Positions 1 to 8,050 of a stretch of DNA of 29,787 nucleotides are shown in pieces. The stretch is from Bacillota bacterium. Its GTDB lineage: Bacteria > Bacillota > Dethiobacteria > Dethiobacterales > Dethiobacteraceae. Positions within the stretch are counted from its first letter, which is position 1. Each line of letters opens with the position of its first letter. Below the pieces are notes generated by a model. It was not told the origin of the DNA. It ran no database searches and saw only the letters and a program-made list of their open reading frames with translations. The DNA lies in contig JAAZJT010000128.1 in assembly GCA_012800215.1 (NCBI GenBank), positions 1-29,787 on the forward strand, in the 5' to 3' direction. A program made the translations under genes and the position numbers.

Positions 1-505
1 ATTACTTGATAATAATGAAGTCGATATAATTATTGCTACGTTTACCATCACTGAACAACGTAAGGAATCCTATAACTTTACACAACCTTACTACACAGAT
101 GAAATTGGCTTTTTAGTTAAGAAAGAAGCTGGCTTTAAGGATATTAAAGATCTTGATGGCAAAACCATTGGTGTAGCTCAATCTGCTACAACCCGTGATG
201 CATTGGAGGAAAAAGCTAAGGAACTGGGAATAACTTTTCAATATGGTGAATATGCAAGCTATCCCGACCTTAACGCTGCTCTTGCGTCCGGACGTATTGA
301 TGCCTTTAGCGTTGATAAGTCAATTCTCCTGGGCTATCTAAATGAAACCACCGAAATTTTAGAAGAAGGCTTTAAACCCCAGGAATATGGTATTGCATGC
401 AAGTTAGACAATAAAGATTTAGCCCAGTATCTAGATGATTTTATTGCCGAGATTAAAGCTGATGGTACTTTAGATAGCATTTTTGAGAAGTGGAATCTGA
501 AATAA
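1..505 (+). CDS. Polar amino-acid ABC transporter substrate-binding protein (3' part only)
   Basis: The gene runs in from the left edge; the reading frame is open from base 2 and stops at 503-505. The visible 167 residues are the second part of a family 3 solute-binding protein (SBP_bac_3 fold). Visible signatures are the TITEQRKESYNFTQPYY segment typical of the ligand cleft, the KDIKDLDGKTIGVAQSATT segment that starts the second lobe, and the C-terminal IKADGTLDSIFEKW tail found near the end of most members. The protein would capture a polar amino acid outside the membrane and deliver it to the two permeases that follow. The signal peptide and lipobox would lie upstream and cannot be seen. 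The family assignment is firm; the substrate is unknown. Confidence 0.93.
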   Translation, partial: LLDNNEVDIIIATFTITEQRKESYNFTQPYYTDEIGFLVKKEAGFKDIKDLDGKTIGVAQSATTRDALEEKAKELGITFQYGEYASYPDLNAALASGRIDAFSVDKSILLGYLNETTEILEEGFKPQEYGIACKLDNKDLAQYLDDFIAEIKADGTLDSIFEKWNLK

Positions 506-557
506 AAAGCTGTAAATTCTTAGCGTGAACTTATTAGACTAAAAACGGCATAGAGAA

Positions 558-616
558 GCACCGCCTCCTGAACCCTTCAGGCGCTTCACGCCTTGGAACC
601 AGTAAAGAGGCGGTAC
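558..616 (+). other. Intercistronic hairpin between binding protein and first permease
   Basis: ACCGCCTC (560-567) pairs with GAGGCGGT (607-614), and inside it AGGCG (579-583) pairs with CGCCT (589-593). The 3' side is followed by a short pyrimidine stretch (ctctttt, 616-621) rather than a long T-run, so it may act as a leaky terminator or an mRNA 3'-end stabiliser that keeps binding-protein transcripts above permease transcripts. Pairing is seen in the sequence; the role is inferred from similar transporter operons. Confidence 0.6.
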
Positions 617-694
617 TCTTTTCTGCCGGAATGCTGGCTGTAAGTCTCGTGCATTATTTTGCGCGGTGTATAGCTTTTGAAAGGACGATACGGC

Positions 695-1438
695 ATGTTT
701 TCAAGTAGTGGACCTTTTGCATGGTTTAAGTGGCAAGCTTTGTTTGCCGACTGGCAGATCTTTGCGCAGGGTTTCGGCTATACTTTATTTGTTGCGATAA
801 GCGGGTTAGCGTTGGCACTTGTAATAGGCATAATCATAGGTATTTCTTCTTCGTCTTACGTCAAACCCCTTAAGTTGATTGCCAGGGGCTATGTTGAGTT
901 TTTTCAGAACACGCCCTTATTGATTCAAGTGTTCTTTCTTTATAACGGTTTGCCCTTCGTGGGAATTGTCTTAAGTGTAACTGTTATTGGTATTATTGGT
1001 GTGGGAATGTACCATGGCGCTTATATTGCTGAAGTTGTACGTTCAGGGATAGGTTCCATTGCCAAGGGGCAGATGGAAGCTGCATATTCGCAGGGCTTTA
1101 CCTACTGGCAGGCGATGACGTATATTATTCTGCCGCAAGCAAAAACAGTCATCCTGCCGCCCCTAACTATGCAGGCTGTAAATCTGATTAAAAACACCTC
1201 CGTTTTGGCAGTTATTTCCGGGGCAGATATTATGTTTACGGCAAAATCATGGTCTTCATATAATGTTTATTATGGACCGGCTTATGTAGTAGCAGGGTTA
1301 CTCTATTTTATACTTTGTTTCCCTCTGGCTAACCTGGCGAAAAGGTTGGAGGACAAAGCAAACGCCATGCCTACTGAGGCCAAAAATAAGAAGGGGCCAG
1401 GCATGACAACGCAGGATTTAACAGTCGGTAGCTCATGA
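695..1438 (+). CDS. Polar amino-acid ABC transporter permease (HisM/GlnP family)
   Basis: A 247-residue inner-membrane permease. It has several hydrophobic segments, the EFFQNTPLLIQVFFLY motif typical of HisM/GlnP permeases, and a clear EAA loop at about residues 116-150 (a GIGSIAKGQMEAAYSQGF core, then ILPQA) that docks on the ATPase. The frame is open from a TTG at 677, but an AAAGGA ribosome binding site (680-685) lies between that codon and ATG 695, so 695 is the likely start. It follows the binding protein after a hairpin-containing gap and precedes a second permease, so the two probably form a heterodimer. No ATPase gene lies between the last permease and the terminator at about 2205. 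The C-terminal tail of about 30 residues is hydrophilic and looks unconserved. Confidence 0.93.
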   Translation: MFSSSGPFAWFKWQALFADWQIFAQGFGYTLFVAISGLALALVIGIIIGISSSSYVKPLKLIARGYVEFFQNTPLLIQVFFLYNGLPFVGIVLSVTVIGIIGVGMYHGAYIAEVVRSGIGSIAKGQMEAAYSQGFTYWQAMTYIILPQAKTVILPPLTMQAVNLIKNTSVLAVISGADIMFTAKSWSSYNVYYGPAYVVAGLLYFILCFPLANLAKRLEDKANAMPTEAKNKKGPGMTTQDLTVGSS

Positions 1439-1440
1439 TG

Positions 1441-1487
1441 TGCGCCAGTGAGCGAGTACCGCCTGTAAATATTCTAAGACTGGCGCA
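1441..1487 (+). other. Intercistronic hairpin in front of second permease
   Basis: TGCGCCAGT (1441-1449) is a perfect 9-base inverted match to ACTGGCGCA (1479-1487), with a 29-base loop. The hairpin ends immediately before the ribosome binding site of the next gene (GGAGTGAGG, 1488-1496), so it could tune translation of the second permease. The loop contains GAGTACCGCCT (1454-1464), an exact reverse complement of bases 608-618 in the previous intercistronic hairpin. The pairing is direct observation; function is inferred. Confidence 0.5.
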
Positions 1488-1501
1488 GGAGTGAGGTCCT
1501 T

Positions 1502-2143
1502 ATGAAAGAACTATTTACAATGACCAATGTGCGTTTCATTTTCGCAGGATTAAAAACGACTTTATATATTTCTGTGGTATCTATATTACTAAGTACCTTA
1601 TTTGGTACGATTTTGGGCGTATTACGCAGTTTAACCAGCGGGATTTTTAAACTGGCGGCAGCTGTATACATTGAAGTGGTGCGTAATATTCCCAATTTAC
1701 TTTGGATTTACGTGGTTTTCGTTGTCTTCAAACTTAAGTCTATTGAGGCCGGAGTAGTTAGTTTTACTATTTTCACCTCGGCTGCTTTAGGGGAAATTGT
1801 ACGTGGTGGACTCAACTCAGTTGGTGTTGGACAGTGGGAAGCTGCCCGTTCTCAGGGTTTTAGTAACATTCAGGTGCTGCAGTATGTTATTTTGCCCCAA
1901 GCCCTCCGCAACATGATTCCAGCCATTGTCTCGCAGTTTGTGACAGTAATTAAAGACACTAGTTTTCTTTGGTCAGTTGTTGCTATTCAAGAACTAACCG
2001 GTAAAGTTACTATCCTTATGGGACGCTACTATCAGGTTAGTCAAGTATTTGTGCTCTACCTTATCTTAGCCTTGGTTTATTTTGTTATAAACTATGTGAT
2101 ATCGCATTTTTCCCGTAAGCTGCAGGAGAAACTAACCTACTAA
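1502..2143 (+). CDS. Polar amino-acid ABC transporter permease, second subunit
   Basis: A 213-residue permease of the HisM/HisQ family, the usual length for the group. The EAA loop is at about residues 101-135 (GGLNSVGVGQWEAARSQGF core, ending VILPQALRNMIP). Four to five hydrophobic segments are visible, and EVVRNIPNLLWIYVVF is the family's RNTP-type region. The ATG at 1502 has a good GGAGTGAGG site 5-13 bases upstream. It is the last gene of this transporter operon in the window and is followed by a terminator near 2180-2210. It probably pairs with the preceding permease to form the channel; the ATPase must be encoded upstream of the window or elsewhere. Confidence 0.93.
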   Translation: MKELFTMTNVRFIFAGLKTTLYISVVSILLSTLFGTILGVLRSLTSGIFKLAAAVYIEVVRNIPNLLWIYVVFVVFKLKSIEAGVVSFTIFTSAALGEIVRGGLNSVGVGQWEAARSQGFSNIQVLQYVILPQALRNMIPAIVSQFVTVIKDTSFLWSVVAIQELTGKVTILMGRYYQVSQVFVLYLILALVYFVINYVISHFSRKLQEKLTY

Positions 2144-2178
2144 AGTTGCAGTGGTATAAAATTAGAATCTGAAACAGA

Positions 2179-2210
2179 AAAAGCCCTGGCATGAAGGGCT
2201 TTTTGTTTTA
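2179..2210. terminator. Rho-independent terminator, probably bidirectional
   Basis: AAAAGCCCT (2179-2187) pairs with AGGGCTTTT (2195-2203) around a seven-base loop, followed by a T-rich run to 2209. A-rich sequence precedes the stem on the other side, so it can serve both the amino-acid permease operon (plus) and the exporter gene that ends at 2237 (minus). Confidence 0.85.
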
Positions 2211-2236
2211 AGCGTAAGTTTGCTGATTGGGAGCGT

Positions 2237-4093
2237 TTATAAACTGCTGCTTATTTGCAGACGTTCCTCATGATCCTCTATCGCTCGGCGGAATTGTGTT
2301 TCATATAGTTCTGTGTAGATTCCTCCAAGGGTAACAAGCTCATTGTGTGGTCCGCGCTCCTGAATCATTCCGTCCTTAATGACAAGTATTTCATCAGCAG
2401 CAAGGATTGTAGAAAGTCTATGGGCAATGACGATGCTGGTGCGGCCTGCAAGTAACGGTTCTATAGCTGACTGGATCAGATTTTCGGAGATAGAATCAAG
2501 TGATGATGTTGCCTCGTCAAGGATAAGTATCGGCGGATCTTTTAAAATCGTTCTGGCGATTGATAAACGCTGTTTTTCACCTCCGGAAAGTTTTAAGCCG
2601 CGGTTACCGACTAATGTATCGTATTTATCGGGCAGTGACATAATGAAGTCATGAATATTTGCTTTACGGCATGCATCCTCTAATTCCTCTTGTGCAGCGT
2701 CTTCTCGCGCATATAAAAGATTTTCTTTAATAGATGCATTAAACAGATAGGTATCCTGCGTGACTATGCCTACTATGCTGCGCAAATAGTTCAAGTCGAG
2801 CTTACGGACATCTATGCCGCCTATGCGAACAGAACCGTCTAAGACATCATATAAACGGGGAATGAGATTAATAATTGTCGATTTGCCGGCGCCGGATGGA
2901 CCGACAAGAGCTACAGACCTTCCTGCCGGTACTGAAAAAGAAATTCCTTTAAGCACAGGCACATCTTTTTCATAGGCAAAGACCACATTGTCAAATTCCA
3001 GATCCGGTGTCAATGAGGAAGGAATAATTGCATCGGCAGCGTTTTCAATTTCCGGCTGAATATCAAAGTATTCAAAAATACGGGAGAACAAAGCAAGTGA
3101 GCGGATAACGTCCACCTGTAGATTCATAAGTGAATTGACGGGCCTATACATTCTTGTCAGAAGCGTAACCATGACTGTAATATCACCAACTGTTAGGGAG
3201 TCGTCGGCGAATATGATAATGATAGCCCCACCGGCAAGATAAATTAACATTGGACCGATACTGGTAAATGTGTTTAAGGCTGCCATAAACCAGCGTCCTG
3301 CCATATTTTCACGAATACTTAGTTTAACCATTTCATGGTTAAGGTCCTTGTACTTATCGTATTCCGTCTGCTCTTTGCAAAAAAGTTTGACTAACATCTG
3401 CCCACTGACTGAAAGTGTTTCATTTAGAATTTGATTAATTTTATCATTGTACTTTTGCGATTCCAAAGCAAGCGTCCAGCGTGTTTTACCGGCTCGTTTT
3501 GTTGGTATTGTCAAGAGTGGTACAATAACAAACGCCAGTGTGGCCAAAAACCAGTTTTTCTGATACATAGCAACCAAAGCCACCAGCAGTGTGGTCACAT
3601 TCTGAATGATATTGGTTAGCGAGGTGGCAACGACCCTTCTAACTCCGTCGATATCACTAGTCATTCTGGTAATAATATCGCCCTGCTTATTAGTAGTGAA
3701 AAAGCGATTGGACATTTTCTGCAGATGAGCAAACATATTGTTGCGCATATCATAAATGATATGGTGCGCAACCCAGACATTGATATAATGCTGCAGAACA
3801 TTGACCAAGTTTGAAGCCAGCAAAACGGCAAAGGAGATGCCAATGAGTGTTACCAGCTTCTTGAAATCCCTGCCTATGAGCCCGTCATCTATAATCAGGC
3901 CGGTGAGTAATGTTGGATATACAGCAAGGACGGAAGAAATAATTATTGTTGCCACGACCACTGTAAGCTGTTTCCAATAAGGAAGCAAGTAGGCAAAAAT
4001 GCGTTTAAGAAGTTTGCCTGTAATTTCCGGTTTGTTTTTCTTTTCTTCCTCGGTAAGAAACCCTCGACCGCCACGACCTCCAAATCTAGCCAT
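2237..4093 (-). CDS. ABC exporter, fused permease and ATPase (multidrug/lipid type)
   Basis: A 618-residue half-transporter with an N-terminal six-helix exporter domain (about residues 35-330) and a C-terminal ATPase domain. The ATPase shows Walker A GPSGAGKST with the lysine at 404, the Q-loop in GIVTQDTYLF, the ABC signature LSGGEKQRLSIAR, Walker B ILILDEATSSLD, and the switch histidine in IVIAHRLST. A glycine- and arginine-rich N-terminus (RFGGRGGRG) is common in exporters of this type from Firmicutes. Half-transporters work as dimers, and only one half is encoded here, so it is probably a homodimer. TAGGAAA at 4102-4108 serves the ATG at 4093. It lies 52 bases downstream of a MarR regulator gene on the same strand, which suggests drug- or stress-induced efflux. 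The substrate is not predictable. Confidence 0.93.
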   Translation of the reverse strand: MARFGGRGGRGFLTEEEKKNKPEITGKLLKRIFAYLLPYWKQLTVVVATIIISSVLAVYPTLLTGLIIDDGLIGRDFKKLVTLIGISFAVLLASNLVNVLQHYINVWVAHHIIYDMRNNMFAHLQKMSNRFFTTNKQGDIITRMTSDIDGVRRVVATSLTNIIQNVTTLLVALVAMYQKNWFLATLAFVIVPLLTIPTKRAGKTRWTLALESQKYNDKINQILNETLSVSGQMLVKLFCKEQTEYDKYKDLNHEMVKLSIRENMAGRWFMAALNTFTSIGPMLIYLAGGAIIIIFADDSLTVGDITVMVTLLTRMYRPVNSLMNLQVDVIRSLALFSRIFEYFDIQPEIENAADAIIPSSLTPDLEFDNVVFAYEKDVPVLKGISFSVPAGRSVALVGPSGAGKSTIINLIPRLYDVLDGSVRIGGIDVRKLDLNYLRSIVGIVTQDTYLFNASIKENLLYAREDAAQEELEDACRKANIHDFIMSLPDKYDTLVGNRGLKLSGGEKQRLSIARTILKDPPILILDEATSSLDSISENLIQSAIEPLLAGRTSIVIAHRLSTILAADEILVIKDGMIQERGPHNELVTLGGIYTELYETQFRRAIEDHEERLQISSSL

Positions 4094-4145
4094 GGATCAT
4101 TTTCCTAACATTAATTTTTTTACAATAATTATCTTGCTGCAAAGG

Positions 4146-4676
4146 CTATTCCTCCTGTTTGATGCAGCCGTTTTTTTTCTTAGTGGAGCGGCTGCGTTTA
4201 AATTTTGGATGATAAGGTGGGTGGAACTCCAGTCCTTCTTCTTCGAATTTTTCTTTTAATGTGGCTATGATGCGATCTAAATAAACGCTAAGCTGTGATC
4301 TTTCTTCCTCATTTAACCGGCTGAACAAATCCTCTGTAAAAGACTGCTCGATCTTTTGGTTTGATAACTCTTTACCGGCCTCTGTTAATTTTACATTCAT
4401 AATGCGATGATCTTTTGTCGAGGGTTCCCTGGTAATGTAGCCATTACGCTCAAGTTTCTCCAGCAATTCCCCCAGGGATTGCGGTCGCATATCCAAAATA
4501 TTTGAAAGTTCCTTCTGGCTTATCTCTGGCTTTATTTTTAGCAATGCCAGTATTCGCCCTTGTCCCCGGTGTATATTACCCATGGGGCCGTGCTGCATGC
4601 GTTTGTGTTGGAAGAACCTGCCTAACAGTCGCTGCAGCCAAAAAAACTTATTAAGCAAATCCCTATGCTCGTTCAT
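4146..4676 (-). CDS. MarR family transcriptional regulator
   Basis: A 176-residue winged-helix protein. The central part reads as a MarR DNA-binding domain: the PEISQKELSNILDMRPQSLG helix-turn-helix, then LEKLERNGYITREPSTKDHR, which is the wing with its conserved D-x-R. It is longer than a minimal MarR protein (about 140-150 residues) because of a lysine- and arginine-rich C-terminal tail that probably adds non-specific DNA contacts. The ATG has a very strong GGGGGGAG site in front. The gene is first in an operon with the ABC exporter, and two identical palindromes sit in its own promoter, so it most likely represses itself and the exporter until a ligand releases it. Confidence 0.92.
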   Translation of the reverse strand: MNEHRDLLNKFFWLQRLLGRFFQHKRMQHGPMGNIHRGQGRILALLKIKPEISQKELSNILDMRPQSLGELLEKLERNGYITREPSTKDHRIMNVKLTEAGKELSNQKIEQSFTEDLFSRLNEEERSQLSVYLDRIIATLKEKFEEEGLEFHPPYHPKFKRSRSTKKKNGCIKQEE

Positions 4677-4703
4677 TAACTCCCCCCTTTGTGAAAAAAT
4701 ATT

Positions 4704-4735
4704 AAGGTACCTTATTTAAATTGTAAAGGTACCTT
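4704..4735. promoter_or_regulatory. Twin AAGGTACCTT operators, probable MarR binding sites
   Basis: The 10-base palindrome AAGGTACCTT occurs at 4704-4713 and again at 4726-4735, centres 22 bases apart, or about two helical turns. One copy fills the promoter spacer and the other covers the predicted transcription start. Such placement would block RNA polymerase, so autorepression by the adjacent MarR protein is the simplest reading. The palindromes are seen; the identity of the binder is inferred. Confidence 0.75.
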
Positions 4736-4748
4736 ATTATAATGTCAA
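4720..4748 (-). promoter_or_regulatory. Sigma-A type promoter of the marR-exporter operon
   Basis: Read on the minus strand, TTGACA (4748-4743) is followed after exactly 17 bases by TACAAT (4725-4720). This is an almost perfect vegetative promoter, and the expected start of transcription is near 4713, about 37 bases before the ATG of the MarR gene. Confidence 0.85.
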
Positions 4749-4886
4749 GTTAAACAGCTGCGAAAATAGTTTCATTGCCTGATGCATTTCGTAGAGGATG
4801 GCAAGTGAGTAACAATTAGAAGAAGCTATTCATATTATGGTGTAGCTTACTTGATAGATGAAACGTAAGAAAGGAGTATATTTTTT

Positions 4887-5804
4887 ATGGTTGAATATAG
4901 ATTTCCTGAAGATTTTCCCGCTGCTTTTAAGTTGCATCCTATTACAGGAGAAAAAATAGAACTAAACGGAACAACGCAACAGTCGAATGGTGAATTTTTC
5001 AAGAGATCAAAACAGACCCTTCCTAAATTTGTCCAGGAAAAAAACGCGCATCTGGGAATAACTCAAAATGATGCTGAAATGATCGAATTGATGGGTTGGC
5101 GACTAAATGTTGTTCCTACAGATGATAGAGGCCTTGTTATAAATTCTGTTTTTTATCAAGATGTTTTTTTCATTTTTACTATGTATGTACCTTGGTTAGC
5201 TATTGGTAGCCCCTGTAAGTTTGATAAACAGTACTTTTTAGACAGGAAAATAGCAGGACCTTTTATTAATGTTTTCAATGACGGTTTTATAGTTTGGGCT
5301 AGATATGGATTTGGCTGTTTTAGTACTTTAGATCAGGTATATTACTTTTTTAATAATGGTACCTGTTACCCTTTGCTTCAATTGATAACTCCAGCAGTGC
5401 TAGATTTTGTACCTCTTTATATTGATTTTGATGTTACCAATCAACTTAATACTGTCTTTAACTTTTATCCATTTGATCAAAACAATGACAATTTTCATTT
5501 GGCAGTAACTGAATTTAGTAGAATTGGCAGCGGTGCAACTCCCGAGGGGCAAAATTTTAACGTAAAAATTGAAGGGAGCATACCAGGAGTTAATGCCTCC
5601 GCTCGTGTGCATTTTAATCCTAATGACAACTCTGTCCAGTATGTAGCAAGGTGGTTAGGTTATAACCCACTTGTACACCCATTGCTAAATCTGCGAGGCG
5701 CAGAAATAGTAAATAGAGATGTGGTATATGTATATCTAATGCAGAATCTCACTACCGGCTTGTACGGTCCCAAAATAGAGTTAAATTTAACCGAGATTGT
5801 TTGA
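4887..5804 (+). CDS. Unrecognised 305-residue protein
   Basis: I do not recognise this family. The protein begins MVEYRFPEDFPAAF, has no signal peptide and no clear membrane helix, and is rich in phenylalanine, tyrosine and asparagine. Alternating hydrophobic and polar runs in the second half (for example NVKIEGSIPGVNASARVHF) suggest a mainly beta-sheet fold. The first 60 residues are charged and look like a separate segment. It has three cysteines without a metal-binding spacing. GAAAGGAG lies upstream of the ATG at 4887. It stands alone: divergent from the MarR-exporter operon and closed by a strong terminator at 5858-5890. No convincing promoter was found in 4749-4886. The codon use and length make it a real gene; no function can be proposed. 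Confidence 0.8.
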   Translation: MVEYRFPEDFPAAFKLHPITGEKIELNGTTQQSNGEFFKRSKQTLPKFVQEKNAHLGITQNDAEMIELMGWRLNVVPTDDRGLVINSVFYQDVFFIFTMYVPWLAIGSPCKFDKQYFLDRKIAGPFINVFNDGFIVWARYGFGCFSTLDQVYYFFNNGTCYPLLQLITPAVLDFVPLYIDFDVTNQLNTVFNFYPFDQNNDNFHLAVTEFSRIGSGATPEGQNFNVKIEGSIPGVNASARVHFNPNDNSVQYVARWLGYNPLVHPLLNLRGAEIVNRDVVYVYLMQNLTTGLYGPKIELNLTEIV

Positions 5805-5857
5805 TAAGCCAGATTTTTACCGGATGCGTGCCTTCTAAACTAAATAAAGAACTAAAA

Positions 5858-5891
5858 CAAAAAGGAACTGATGCATTCAGTTCCTTTTTGT
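5858..5891. terminator. Strong bidirectional terminator between convergent genes
   Basis: A perfect 14-base stem, CAAAAAGGAACTGA (5858-5871) with TCAGTTCCTTTTTG (5877-5890), around the loop TGCAT. A-rich on one side and T-rich on the other, it can end both the plus-strand orphan gene and the minus-strand regulator gene. Confidence 0.92.
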
Positions 5892-5908
5892 TATTCACAG
5901 CTGCATGC

Positions 5909-6589
5909 TTAGTCGGTGTTCTGATTTCGTATATGCATATACACAGTGTTTTTGCTGATATTTAAGGCATCTGCCACTTTGTTCACAGCATCCTTAATTT
6001 TGAAAATGCCCATTTCATTAAGCTGGTGTATTATCTCTTTATTTTTACAGTTTGACGGAACGGAGTCATCATTGAACACACGCTGGCGTACTTGCGTGAC
6101 AGAGTTTCCAATAAGATCATTAATATTCTCCACAAAGTTCTCGATGGGACCGCTGTTTTTCTTTGTTTCTTCCAGACTTTCTAAATTTACAAACTCGGAG
6201 ATGACCTCGTTAAACGGTGTATTCAGATACATGTTAATACATAATAGTCCAATGATACGTTTGTTTTCGCCTACTATTGTGATTGTAGCGCTTTTAAGCG
6301 GCTCTCCGTTTTTATTGCGCGTAAAATATGAGATGTAGCCGTTATTATCTCCGCGGGTGCGAATTACTTCCAGCATCGAGAGCGCAAGATCGGTAATAGG
6401 TGCTCCGACCGTGCGTCCAGTGTGAAAACCATTAATTATTTTAATAACAGAATGTTCATAACTTTCAAGGCTGTGCAGTACAAGTTCATAGCTCTTGCCC
6501 AAGTATACAGAGAGTCCGTCCATCATGGATTTGTAGCTTTCAAGAATGGCTCTGTCGGTTTTTGTAAGCACTAAATTATGTTCATTCAT
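5909..6589 (-). CDS. YheO/DauR-like PAS and helix-turn-helix transcriptional regulator
   Basis: A 226-residue regulator of the YheO family, whose best known member, DauR, represses D-arginine use in Pseudomonas. Residues about 10-125 form the YheO-like PAS domain, recognisable from LVLHSLESYEHSVIKIINGFHTGR and GAPITDLALSML, and from the segment ending IIGLLCINMYLN. The C-terminal 60 residues hold the helix-turn-helix (IKDAVNKVADALNISKNTVYMHIR). Start ATG 6589 has GAGGGA (6600-6595) as ribosome binding site. The gene begins 14 bases after the stop of the PLP enzyme gene on the same strand, so the two are co-transcribed. It is the only specific regulator in the block and probably controls the divergent promoters at 7795-8188 in response to a small amino-acid-like ligand. 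Confidence 0.88.
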   Translation of the reverse strand: MNEHNLVLTKTDRAILESYKSMMDGLSVYLGKSYELVLHSLESYEHSVIKIINGFHTGRTVGAPITDLALSMLEVIRTRGDNNGYISYFTRNKNGEPLKSATITIVGENKRIIGLLCINMYLNTPFNEVISEFVNLESLEETKKNSGPIENFVENINDLIGNSVTQVRQRVFNDDSVPSNCKNKEIIHQLNEMGIFKIKDAVNKVADALNISKNTVYMHIRNQNTD

Positions 6590-6603
6590 TTGTATCCCTC
6601 TTA

Positions 6604-7794
6604 TTATCGTTTTGATTCTGCTATTTCGTGCAGACCTCGCTCTATGCGATCAAGGCCTTCTTTTAATATGGCATGGCTTGTTGCAAGACAAATTCGTATA
6701 TGACCGGCAGAGCCGGGACCAAAGAAGCTTTCTCCTCCCGGTACGATTGCAACCTTGTGTTTCTCAAGGAGAAATTCGGTCAGTTTTTCCGGTTCCATGC
6801 CTGTTGCACTGACATCAGGGAAAAGCACAAAAGTGGCAGCAGGTTTCCTACAGGTTATTAAAGGCATTTTTCCAATACGCTCTAGGGCATAATCACGATT
6901 CCTCTGCATTTGTGCTGTGAACTCGTCTACCCAATAATAACATTTGTCAAGGCAGGCCATTCCAGCTACCTGCGAGAGTGAAGATATCCCTCCTATGGTA
7001 GATAAAACTTCACTTGCTTCCACTATTTTTTCAAAAAGAGCAGGGTTTTGGCAATAGATACATCCGCTTCTCAGTCCGGCGATGCCAAAACTTTTTGAAA
7101 AGCCATATACCGAAAGGGTTCGTTGATTTTTTTCCGCACCCAACGAGACTATGCTGTTAAATTTTGCATCTGAGTACACAATATCTGACCATATTTCGTC
7201 ATTCATTATGTAAAACCCATATTTATTGCTGAGCTCTGCGAGGTACTCAAGATCTTCTAATGGATAGACCATACCTAAAGGATTGTGTGGATTGCAGAGT
7301 CCCAGCATTTTCGTCTTCGGAGTAATGTACTTTTCAAGATCTGAGAAATCTATCCGCCCATCTTTTATTTTCATGGGAAAAAGTACTATCTTTGCACCGG
7401 CTGCTTCCATGGATGTTTTGAAAAGAAAGTCAACCGGGTCAAAAACTATGGCCTCGTCACCCGGCTCTAGGAAAGCCTTGGCTATTATAGACATCGCTCT
7501 TGCAGCACTGTCTATTGGAAGTATCAGGTTTTCTGGTACATCTTCGTTCTTTCTGAGTTTCAGCGCATTTGAAATACTTCTCCGGAATTCCGGAAATCCA
7601 AGTTTCGGGGTATACGAAAAATATCCGGTTTTAGCGTAGTCGCATATTGCCTCTATAATTTCCGGGGCTATCGGGAAATCGCTATCTGCAGCAGTTAGTG
7701 GGATGACACCTTCTGGCACCTCAGCCCAGCGCATATTATATGCACGTTCTTTCAAGACGCTTAAGTTCACGCTTTCATTGCTGAACAGTTTCAT
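6604..7794 (-). CDS. PLP-dependent aminotransferase / C-S lyase, MalY/PatB-like
   Basis: A 396-residue fold-type I PLP enzyme. The Schiff-base lysine is K234 in GFSKSFGIAGLRSG. The LTAADSDFP opening, the GLCNPHNPLG loop and the NDEIWSDIVY segment resemble MalY/PatB proteins (cystathionine beta-lyase and transcription-modulating aminotransferase), whereas the SKSFGIAGLRSG loop is more aspartate-aminotransferase-like. It may cleave a C-S bond by beta-elimination or act as an aminotransferase; sequence alone cannot decide. AAAGGTGG upstream supports the start at 7794. It is transcribed together with the YheO-like regulator and away from the RidA operon. A beta-lyase would release 2-aminoacrylate, the classic RidA substrate, which fits the neighbourhood. 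Confidence 0.9.
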   Translation of the reverse strand: MKLFSNESVNLSVLKERAYNMRWAEVPEGVIPLTAADSDFPIAPEIIEAICDYAKTGYFSYTPKLGFPEFRRSISNALKLRKNEDVPENLILPIDSAARAMSIIAKAFLEPGDEAIVFDPVDFLFKTSMEAAGAKIVLFPMKIKDGRIDFSDLEKYITPKTKMLGLCNPHNPLGMVYPLEDLEYLAELSNKYGFYIMNDEIWSDIVYSDAKFNSIVSLGAEKNQRTLSVYGFSKSFGIAGLRSGCIYCQNPALFEKIVEASEVLSTIGGISSLSQVAGMACLDKCYYWVDEFTAQMQRNRDYALERIGKMPLITCRKPAATFVLFPDVSATGMEPEKLTEFLLEKHKVAIVPGGESFFGPGSAGHIRICLATSHAILKEGLDRIERGLHEIAESKR

Positions 7795-7910
7795 TATTTT
7801 ACGCCACCTTTCAAATAGTTGCCTTGTCCCTGGATTAAGAAATTATATCAACCTTGTGATGTTTTCTTTTGGACCTGTTGAGGGTTCTATAATAACGTGC
7901 CGGCATTTTG

Positions 7911-7925
7911 TTTGATTATATCAAA
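7911..7925. promoter_or_regulatory. Inverted repeat TTTGATTATATCAAA over the minus-strand -10 box
   Basis: TTTGAT (7911-7916) and ATCAAA (7920-7925) are perfect inverted arms around TAT. The repeat covers the -10 region of the minus-strand promoter, so a bound protein would block it. The AT-rich content means chance cannot be excluded. Confidence 0.45.
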
Positions 7926-7943
7926 TAAAAATTTTTTATTCAA
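7915..7943 (-). promoter_or_regulatory. Promoter for the PLP enzyme and regulator genes
   Basis: On the minus strand TTGAAT (7943-7938) precedes TATAAT (7920-7915) by 17 bases, with TGA directly before the -10 box as in an extended -10 promoter. Transcription would start near 7908, about 113 bases before the ATG. A second TGATATAAT at 7850-7842 lacks a -35 partner and may be a minor start. Confidence 0.65.
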
Positions 7944-8050
7944 TGAAATTTTTTTTACCCCTGGTTTTGTCCTTTATGCGCAGTTTTCGTCGTTTAGATT
8001 CGCATTTTGCAGATTTTAATGAGATGGAATTGTTGGAAGACAAATCAATA

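Noticed and set aside
558..616. Possible riboswitch or T-box between binding protein and permease
   Set aside because: No T-box sequence, specifier loop or terminator T-run is present; a processing or stabilising hairpin is simpler.
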